In this document: one piece after another, positions 1-4,636 of the stretch
Layout of the letters: each line of letters begins with the position of its first letter
Position numbering within the stretch: the stretch's first letter is position 1
NCBI GenBank assembly: GCA_031265965.1
Contig: JAISBX010000119.1
Span: 1 to 5,949 of the forward strand
DNA from: Oscillospiraceae bacterium
GTDB lineage: Bacteria; Bacillota_A; Clostridia; Oscillospirales; Oscillospiraceae
Direction of reading: 5' to 3'
DNA: 5,949 bases
Program-made: the position numbers and the translations under genes
Notes under the pieces: model-generated
The model's database searches: none
The model's input: only the letters and a program-made list of their open reading frames with translations
What the model was told of the DNA's origin: nothing

Positions 1-320
1 AGCGCCTGTATGCCGATGTCCGCCGTCCCGCCGTCCCCCGCGAAGCCCACCGCCGTGAACCCCGTCTCCCCCCGCGCGCGCAGCCCCGACACTATACCCG
101 TGAGCATGGACGCCGTGCCAGCGAACGTGGAGATTATGGCGTTGTTGGCGAACGCCAACTGCGGGAAGTTGAACCCCACCGCCGACATACACCCCGCCGG
201 CAGCACCGCCACCGCCCGCTCCCCGAGCGCCTTAAGCGCGATCCTCACCGCCAGCGCCCCCCCGCACCCCGCGCACGCCTTATGCCCGAAAAAGTATTCG
301 CTCCTGTCAAGATTTTTCAC
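1..320 (-). CDS. porB: Pyruvate/2-oxoacid:ferredoxin oxidoreductase, beta subunit (PorB type), 5' part only
   Basis: The beta subunit carries thiamine diphosphate and the proximal [4Fe-4S] cluster. With its partner subunits it oxidises a 2-oxoacid such as pyruvate to the acyl-CoA, CO2 and reduced ferredoxin in the cytoplasm of anaerobes. The visible 106 residues contain HKACAGCGGALAVR at 13-26, and cysteines at 16, 19 and 44. This spacing matches the first three cluster ligands known from clostridial-type and Desulfovibrio PFOR; the fourth would lie beyond the window. GDGGTADIG at 95-103 is the start of the thiamine diphosphate motif. I chose the GTG at 320-318 because GGGAGG at 334-329 sits 8 bases upstream and no better start precedes it. 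The gene has its own promoter and is divergent from the MarR gene, so it is the first gene of its transcript; alpha and gamma subunits, if linked, must lie further left. Pyruvate specificity is inferred; a 2-oxoisovalerate or indolepyruvate enzyme is possible. Confidence 0.88.
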   Translation of the reverse strand, partial: MKNLDRSEYFFGHKACAGCGGALAVRIALKALGERAVAVLPAGCMSAVGFNFPQLAFANNAIISTFAGTASMLTGIVSGLRARGETGFTAVGFAGDGGTADIGIQA

Positions 321-328
321 CGGCAGCA

Positions 329-334
329 CCTCCC
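329..334 (-). promoter_or_regulatory. Ribosome binding site that sets the porB GTG start
   Basis: On the minus strand GGGAGG (334-329) lies 8 bases before the GTG at 320-318. A second in-frame GTG at 328-326 directly abuts the Shine-Dalgarno sequence and is too close to be used. The PorB family also normally starts only about 10-15 residues before the GHxAC motif, which agrees with the chosen start. Confidence 0.7.
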
Positions 335-375
335 GTCTCTGTCCCGCGATATGTATTTTTCCGTGGTATGTGGGG

Positions 376-404
376 ATTGTATCATATACATATCTGAAAT
401 GCAA
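376..404 (-). promoter_or_regulatory. Predicted promoter for porB (extended -10)
   Basis: On the minus strand TTGCAT (404-399) and TACAAT (381-376) are separated by 17 bases. The -10 box is preceded by TG one base away (TGATACAAT), an extended -10 that can compensate for the poor -35, which matches consensus at only 3 of 6 positions. Transcription would begin near 369, leaving a leader of about 50 bases before the GTG start. The surrounding DNA is clearly more AT-rich than the coding regions. Confidence 0.55.
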
Positions 405-435
405 GTATTTGGGGCGGAAAATTTATAAAATATAA

Positions 436-465
436 TTGACAGCCTCGTGCCCCCCATGCTATTAT
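436..465 (+). promoter_or_regulatory. Predicted sigma-A promoter for the marR-MATE operon
   Basis: A consensus -35 box TTGACA (436-441) is followed after 18 bases by TATTAT (460-465), with a run of further TA steps behind it. Transcription should begin near 472, giving a leader of roughly 45 bases before the MarR ATG. The strong match to consensus suggests a promoter that is active unless repressed, which fits the palindrome lying immediately downstream. Confidence 0.75.
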
Positions 466-467
466 AT

Positions 468-495
468 ATAAGCGGATTTATGTAAATCCGCTTAT
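468..495. promoter_or_regulatory. Perfect 13-bp inverted repeat, probable MarR operator
   Basis: The arms ATAAGCGGATTTA (468-480) and TAAATCCGCTTAT (483-495) are exact inverse complements with a 2-base spacer (TG). The element begins 3 bases after the predicted -10 box and covers the expected transcription start, so a bound dimer would block RNA polymerase. MarR-family dimers typically bind such imperfect or perfect palindromes in their own promoters, and the adjacent gene encodes one. Binding is inferred, not shown. The transcript would also carry this as a 5'-terminal hairpin, so an effect on mRNA stability is a secondary possibility. Confidence 0.7.
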
Positions 496-515
496 TCTTA
501 TTTGCGGAGGCTGTT

Positions 516-935
516 ATGGACTTCCCGCAGCTTATGGATTACTTGTTCTATCGCGGTTCGGTCGGAGAGCTCAGGTTGCTTAATAACAACGACTACACGC
601 GCGGAATATCGTATCACAGTATGCTGTACCTCAATGTAATAGCGTACGAGCGCGAGTGTACCGTCAGCAAGCTCGCGGAACTGCTGCACATCACGACATC
701 GGCGGCAGTCATCAAGGTGGGGGAACTCGTCCGGCAGGGCTTGGTGGAAAAAGTGCGCAGCTTGGACGACGGGCGGGTGCATTATTTGCGGCTAACGCAA
801 AAAACCCGCGAAATATACGCTCAGTATACCCACGTGAGCGTGGAAACGCACAGTTATCTGCGGAGCAAATATACGGGCGCGGAGCTTGACATATTTTACA
901 AAATACTACGTGAGGTCGCTGAATATGAACCATAA
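516..935 (+). CDS. MarR-family winged-helix transcriptional regulator
   Basis: A 139-residue protein of usual MarR length. These small cytoplasmic dimers repress nearby genes and release DNA when a phenolic compound, drug or oxidant binds. The winged helix spans about residues 48-95: TVSKLAELLHIT (49-60) forms the first helices, TSAAVIKVGELVRQGLV (61-77) covers the recognition helix and the turn after it, and the wing carries DDGR at 84-87, the D-x-R-like signature of the family. The flanking N- and C-terminal helices (about 3-45 and 96-135) would form the dimer interface. GGAGG at 506-510 precedes the ATG by 5 bases. It is first in an operon with a MATE exporter whose start overlaps its end by 11 bases, so the pump is its most likely target, along with its own promoter. 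The arrangement resembles MepR-MepA of Staphylococcus aureus, but orthology to MepR is not established. Confidence 0.9.
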   Translation: MDFPQLMDYLFYRGSVGELRLLNNNDYTRGISYHSMLYLNVIAYERECTVSKLAELLHITTSAAVIKVGELVRQGLVEKVRSLDDGRVHYLRLTQKTREIYAQYTHVSVETHSYLRSKYTGAELDIFYKILREVAEYEP

Positions 936-2265
936 AACCGAACTTTTTGAAACAGTGCCTATACCGAAGGCGGTGCTCACTTTCGCACTGCCTACTATAT
1001 TGGGAATGCTTATTACGGTCGCCTATATTCTGGTGGACACATTCTTTGTGGCGCAGACAGGGGACCCGAACCAAGTCGCGGCGATCACGATATGTATGCC
1101 AGTGTTCATGCTTTGCATGGCGCTGGGCAACATATTCGGCGTTGGCGGCGCGTCTTACATCTCGCGGCTGCTGGGCGCGGGCGAGTATGAGACTGCCAAG
1201 CGCACGTCGGCTTTTGCGTTCTACATGAGCCTCGCCCTCGGCGTAGCGGCGAGCGCCATTATGCTGTCCGTAATGGATTTTCTCCTGCCTATTATCGGCA
1301 CGACGCCTCTCACGGAACCGTTTTCGCGCAGATACCTGACATGGATCGCCGGCGGCGCTTCCATGATAGTGCTCAGCTTCGGGCTCGGGCAGATAGTGCG
1401 TTCCGTCGGCGCGGCAAAGGAAGCCATGATAGGCATGGTCGCGGGCACTGTGCTGAACATCATACTCGACCCCATAATGATACTCGTGTTCCACATGGGC
1501 GTGGCCGGCGCGGCGGCGGCCACCGTGATAAGCAACGCCGTGAGCGTCTTGTACTTCATACGGCTGATAATAGTGAAAGACTATCCGCTGTCCATAAGCC
1601 CGCGCCGCTTCAAGCCCAATAAGATGATCGTGACGAGCGTACTTGCGATAGGCGTCCCATCCACGCTGACTGAGCTGCTCATGAGCGGTTCGCAGATGGC
1701 GTTCAACTATTTCGGCGCGGCGCAAGGCGAGAACTTTTTGGCGGCGTTCGGCATTGCCAACATAATTGCCATGCTGCCCAGCATGGGCGTTATGGGCCTG
1801 TCGCAGGGCATACAGCCGCTCATCGGCTACACATACGCGGCAAATCTGCACAGGCGCCTGCGCGGCGTACTGAAATTCGCCCTCATGGCGGCCACGGGCA
1901 GCGCGGCCGTTTTAATGGGGCTTGTCTATCTCGTGGGCAAGTCCGCTGTGACGGCGTTCATCAACAACGCGGACGTCATAGCGCAGGGGCAGTACATCAT
2001 ATACCGCTTTGCGTGGTCCATCCCGATACTCGGCGTTTTGTTCGTGCTATCCACCGTGTTCCAGTCGATGGGCAAGGCAAAACAAGCTCTCGTGCTGTCG
2101 ATTGCGCGCCAAGGCATAGTGTTCCTGCCCATAATGCTAATATTCAACTTTGCTTTCGGCAAAGACGGCCTGATATTGGCGCAACCGGTGTCGGACACTA
2201 TCTCTACGCTGATCTGCGTCGGCTTGTTCCTGCCCGTGTTCAAAGAACTGGCGCACAGCGAGTAG
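925..2265 (+). CDS. MATE-family multidrug efflux transporter, MepA-like
   Basis: An inner-membrane antiporter of 446 residues, the normal MATE length with 12 expected membrane helices, which should export cationic drugs or metabolites in exchange for Na+ or H+. Family signatures are VDTFFVAQTG (37-46), FGVGGASYISRLLGAG (71-86), LNIILDPIMI (177-186), GLSQGIQPLIGYTYAA (291-306) and FQSMGKAKQAL (379-389). The two-fold repeat is visible as two halves joined by the hydrophilic stretch around 219-235. I chose the ATG at 925 because TGAGGT at 911-916 lies 8 bases upstream and the protein then starts like MepA-type proteins. An ATG at 886 would add 13 unsupported residues inside marR. The start lies before the marR stop, so translation is probably coupled. 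Control by the upstream MarR protein is likely; the substrate cannot be read from the sequence. Confidence 0.92.
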   Translation: MNHKTELFETVPIPKAVLTFALPTILGMLITVAYILVDTFFVAQTGDPNQVAAITICMPVFMLCMALGNIFGVGGASYISRLLGAGEYETAKRTSAFAFYMSLALGVAASAIMLSVMDFLLPIIGTTPLTEPFSRRYLTWIAGGASMIVLSFGLGQIVRSVGAAKEAMIGMVAGTVLNIILDPIMILVFHMGVAGAAAATVISNAVSVLYFIRLIIVKDYPLSISPRRFKPNKMIVTSVLAIGVPSTLTELLMSGSQMAFNYFGAAQGENFLAAFGIANIIAMLPSMGVMGLSQGIQPLIGYTYAANLHRRLRGVLKFALMAATGSAAVLMGLVYLVGKSAVTAFINNADVIAQGQYIIYRFAWSIPILGVLFVLSTVFQSMGKAKQALVLSIARQGIVFLPIMLIFNFAFGKDGLILAQPVSDTISTLICVGLFLPVFKELAHSE

Positions 2266-2286
2266 GGGTACGGCATGCCGTGCCCC
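2265..2286. terminator. GC-rich hairpin between the convergent MATE genes, possible weak bidirectional terminator
   Basis: GGGGTACGGC (2265-2274) pairs with GCCGTGCCCC (2277-2286), with one G-U wobble in the RNA; sterically the loop would be four bases. It begins on the last base of the first MATE stop codon and ends 14 bases from the other gene's stop. Neither strand has a U-run after the stem, so it is not a standard intrinsic terminator. It may halt read-through from both sides or protect 3' ends, or be a copy of a dispersed palindromic repeat. Confidence 0.4.
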
Positions 2287-2299
2287 TCCCGCGCGCCCC

Positions 2300-3688
2300 T
2301 CACACCGCGTCGCGCGTCACGTTTTTTATCCATTTCTTCGTCCGCATCCGCACTATCAATATACCCGTCTTCGCCACCTCCTCGAGGAGCACGCTCGAGT
2401 AGACCACGGCTATGCCCGCGCCGAGCACGAGGCCGGATATGGCCGCCATCGGCAGCGCCAAGACGTAGAGCGACAGGCAGTCTATCAGCATCACCGCCCT
2501 GACGTCCCCGCCGCCGCGCAGGATGCCTATGCCTATGGCGAAGCCCCCGTTCCTGAGCGGGACCACCGCCGATAAGACCAGCAGCATCGACGTCGCGGCG
2601 CTCGCCGCGTCCGGCGACATCTGAAACAGCGGATATATATACTCCCTGACCACGGTAAGCGTGGCCACAAGCAGCAGCACGCCCGAGCCGAGGCCGAGCA
2701 GGAACCCCGTTGCCGCCAGCGATTTCGCTATCGAGTACACGCCTTTTGTGTTACCAGCGCCTAACTCTTTCCCTATCATCACGGAGACGGCGCTTCCCGT
2801 CGCGAAGACGGCCACGGTGAACAGCTTCTCGACGTTTCCCGCGATATTGTACGCCGCCAGCAGCGCCGCCGACGACGGCATATGCCCCAGTATGACGGGG
2901 TACAGCATAAGCGACACGCCCCACAGCGCCTCGTTTATGACAACGGGCAGCGAGTATTTTATAAAGTCCCTCACAATAATCATGCCGGGCCTGAAAAACA
3001 GCCGCAGCTCCAGCCGCAGATGGCGGTTGAGCATGGCGTAGGCCACTACCACGATGAATTCTATGATCCTCGCCGCCAGCGTCGCGACCGCGGCTCCAAC
3101 AATGCCCATCGGCGCTATGCCGAGCGTCTCGCTGCCGAAAATCAGCAGCCAGTTTCCGAATATGTTGATGAGCGACGACGAGCTGAGCACAATGACGCCG
3201 AGCTTCGGATTTTCGCAACTGCGCTGCGCCGCTATGTATATCTGCGTCAGCGACGCGAACACCTGCGAAACGCCGACGATCCGCGCGTAGTCTACCGCCA
3301 AGTCCAAGAGCCCGTCATCGTCGCTGACGAGCCTCAATATTTCGCGAGGGAAGATGAGCATGATTACGGCGACCAGCAGCGAAACCGCGAGGGCGACGTA
3401 TGTGCCAACGCCGATGACCCGGCTTATCGCGCCCTTATTTTGCCGCCCCCAGTACTGCGCTATGAGTATGCCCACGCCGCTCTGTATGCCGAATGTCAGC
3501 ACCATGAGCACGAAAAAAGGCGTGTTGGCGAGCGTCACGGCCGCCAAGCTCGCCTCGCCCGTCAGCCCCACCATAAACGCGTCCGCCAGCGCGATAGTCT
3601 GCGAGATGACGTTTTGCAATATCAGCGGCGCCATGAGAGAGAACACGCCGCGATAAAACCCCCGCGGCTGTTTGAGCAGATTTGTCAT
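2300..3688 (-). CDS. MATE-family efflux transporter, second subgroup
   Basis: A 462-residue inner-membrane transporter of full MATE length. Recognisable segments are FSLMAPLILQNVISQTIALAD (16-36), the family-typical GxQSGVGILIAQYWGRQN (67-84), AAQRSCENPKLG (153-164), NIFGNWLLIFG (175-185), AVFATGSAVSVMIGKELGAG (293-312) and ILRGGGDVRAVMLID (389-403), with a basic C-terminal tail. By eye, position 179 is Asn where the other MATE protein of this window has Asp182, and several motifs differ, so these are two subgroups rather than a recent duplication. The ATG at 3688-3686 overlaps the DUF169 stop as TAATG, with GAGGTG a little upstream, implying coupled translation. The frame stays open upstream to 3973, but that stretch is basic, low-complexity protein read inside the DUF169 gene. 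Substrate unknown; it ends facing the first MATE gene. Confidence 0.92.
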   Translation of the reverse strand: MTNLLKQPRGFYRGVFSLMAPLILQNVISQTIALADAFMVGLTGEASLAAVTLANTPFFVLMVLTFGIQSGVGILIAQYWGRQNKGAISRVIGVGTYVALAVSLLVAVIMLIFPREILRLVSDDDGLLDLAVDYARIVGVSQVFASLTQIYIAAQRSCENPKLGVIVLSSSSLINIFGNWLLIFGSETLGIAPMGIVGAAVATLAARIIEFIVVVAYAMLNRHLRLELRLFFRPGMIIVRDFIKYSLPVVINEALWGVSLMLYPVILGHMPSSAALLAAYNIAGNVEKLFTVAVFATGSAVSVMIGKELGAGNTKGVYSIAKSLAATGFLLGLGSGVLLLVATLTVVREYIYPLFQMSPDAASAATSMLLVLSAVVPLRNGGFAIGIGILRGGGDVRAVMLIDCLSLYVLALPMAAISGLVLGAGIAVVYSSVLLEEVAKTGILIVRMRTKKWIKNVTRDAV

Positions 3689-4503
3689 TATCTCTTCCAC
3701 ACCTCGCCGCGGTCGAGGCCCCACCCGCCGCACAGGTCGTCGTAGAACTGCGGGCGCGGGAAGTCCGTTTTCATCTCCATATAGAGCCCGCGGTATCCAA
3801 AGCCGACGGCGGAGATCGCGCGGAGCCCCTCGGCGAGCTGCTCCAGCTTGCAGGCCGGGGCTGTGAATATCATCTCGTCCTCGTCGGTCAGGCCGCGCTC
3901 GTACTCGCCCGGATCGGGCACGGTTATTCTGTACTGACCGTTCTTGAGCGCCGGTATAGTCGAGTGTACGCACGAGTCCACGGAGTCAAACTCGCTGCGG
4001 ACCAGCTCGCCGGACTTGAATTTCGCGGCCATCAGCAGGCTGCGAAGCTGCGCGGGGCGCAGGTATATAAGCGCGATGTCCGGCTCGAAATTCGCCTCCG
4101 CAAGGGGCGCGAGCGCGAGGCCCGCGTCCTCTCCGCAATCAACGCGCGGGTACGACGTCTTGAAAAACTCGCGCGCCGCGTCCGGGTCCTCGATAAACGT
4201 GCTCGTGACCGTCGTGTCATACAGCTCCATATCCGGCTCGAACCGCGCCATACCGAAGCCTATCAGCGGCCACGGGCACCAGTTATCGTCCTTGAACATC
4301 GCTATGCGCTTCCTCTGTCGCCGAACCGCGGCAAAGGCCTGACAGAGCGCGAGATGCTCCCCGCCGTCCCTTCGCGGCCTGTATAGCCCCTCGGGCGTCT
4401 CGCCCTCATTTTTCAGGATCTTGAGTGCTATGGGAGCGTATCTGAGACCCAGCGCCCTCTCGATTTCCGCTCCAAACGCGTTGTACTCGCTTATAGTCGG
4501 CAT
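3688..4503 (-). CDS. DUF169 family protein (COG2043), function unknown
   Basis: A 271-residue protein with no signal peptide or membrane helix visible, so probably cytoplasmic. It matches the DUF169 family by several conserved segments: LGLRYAPIALKIL (18-30), LALCQAFAAVRRQRK (51-65), DDNWCPWPLIGFGM (72-85), a central segment with PDIALIYLRPAQLRSLLMA (141-159), SVDSCVHSTIP (174-184) and DEDEMIFTAPACKLEQLAEGL (207-227). Cysteines fall at 54, 76, 123, 178, 218 and 258; those at 54, 76, 178 and 218 sit within the conserved-looking segments and could bind a metal or cofactor, which is inference. No enzymatic role is established for the family as far as I know. AGGAGGG at 4516-4510 lies 6 bases before the ATG. 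It is the first gene of a two-gene operon and its stop overlaps the MATE start, suggesting that the two act on the same compound or stress. Confidence 0.85.
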   Translation of the reverse strand: MPTISEYNAFGAEIERALGLRYAPIALKILKNEGETPEGLYRPRRDGGEHLALCQAFAAVRRQRKRIAMFKDDNWCPWPLIGFGMARFEPDMELYDTTVTSTFIEDPDAAREFFKTSYPRVDCGEDAGLALAPLAEANFEPDIALIYLRPAQLRSLLMAAKFKSGELVRSEFDSVDSCVHSTIPALKNGQYRITVPDPGEYERGLTDEDEMIFTAPACKLEQLAEGLRAISAVGFGYRGLYMEMKTDFPRPQFYDDLCGGWGLDRGEVWKR

Positions 4504-4509
4504 AAGTGA

Positions 4510-4516
4510 CCCTCCT
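4510..4516 (-). promoter_or_regulatory. Strong ribosome binding site of the DUF169 gene
   Basis: AGGAGGG (4516-4510 on the minus strand) is a near-perfect Shine-Dalgarno sequence placed 6 bases before the ATG at 4503. It fixes the start, and indicates high translation of the first gene and, through coupling, of the MATE gene. Confidence 0.75.
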
Positions 4517-4538
4517 GTTTTTATTTTTCATCCGGTTC

Positions 4539-4568
4539 ATCATACCACCGCGCGCCCTCGCGTGTCAA
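4539..4568 (-). promoter_or_regulatory. Predicted sigma-A promoter for the DUF169-MATE operon
   Basis: On the minus strand a consensus TTGACA (4568-4563) is followed after 18 bases by TATGAT (4544-4539). Transcription would begin near 4532, about 30 bases before the start codon. The spacer is GC-rich. The -35 box lies only 4 bases from the -35 box of the divergent ABC promoter, so both polymerases approach the same patch of DNA. Confidence 0.7.
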
Positions 4569-4572
4569 TCAA

Positions 4573-4601
4573 TTGAAATTCCCCCGCGCGCGGTATATAA
4601 T
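4573..4601 (+). promoter_or_regulatory. Predicted sigma-A promoter for the ABC transporter gene
   Basis: TTGAAA (4573-4578) and a consensus TATAAT (4596-4601) are separated by the optimal 17 bases, an excellent housekeeping promoter. Transcription should begin near 4608, leaving a leader of about 29 bases. An 8-bp palindrome TCAATTGA (4569-4576) overlaps the -35 box and the gap to the divergent promoter; it is short and may be chance. Confidence 0.78.
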
Positions 4602-4636
4602 GGTACGCGAGAGATCGAGGAAGGACGTGCGCAGCT

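Noticed and set aside
10..435. Plus-strand open frame of 141 codons rich in Pro, Ala and Ser
   Set aside because: The opposite strand encodes the PorB cysteine and thiamine diphosphate motifs; this frame is their mirror.
468..500. The marR-leader palindrome as an intrinsic terminator
   Set aside because: The bases after it are only loosely T-rich, the loop would be very short, and no plus-strand gene lies upstream. Its place on the transcription start favours an operator.
886..924. Earlier ATG start for the first MATE protein
   Set aside because: No suitable ribosome site precedes it and it lengthens the overlap with marR, whereas the ATG at 925 has TGAGGT at the right distance.
712..1851. 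Long minus-strand open frame of 379 codons
   Set aside because: It lies wholly opposite the MarR and MATE genes, and its product is rich in Arg, His and Ala with no recognisable motif. Third-position GC bias of the real genes explains its openness.
2882..3745. Plus-strand open frame of 287 codons
   Set aside because: It is antisense to the second MATE gene, has a skewed Arg/Gln/His composition and no ribosome site. The minus-strand frame carries clear MATE motifs.
3689..3973. N-terminal extension of the second MATE protein by 95 residues
   Set aside because: The extension is Arg-rich, lies inside the DUF169 gene and matches no MATE N-terminus. The ATG at 3688 fits the family start and a TAATG overlap.
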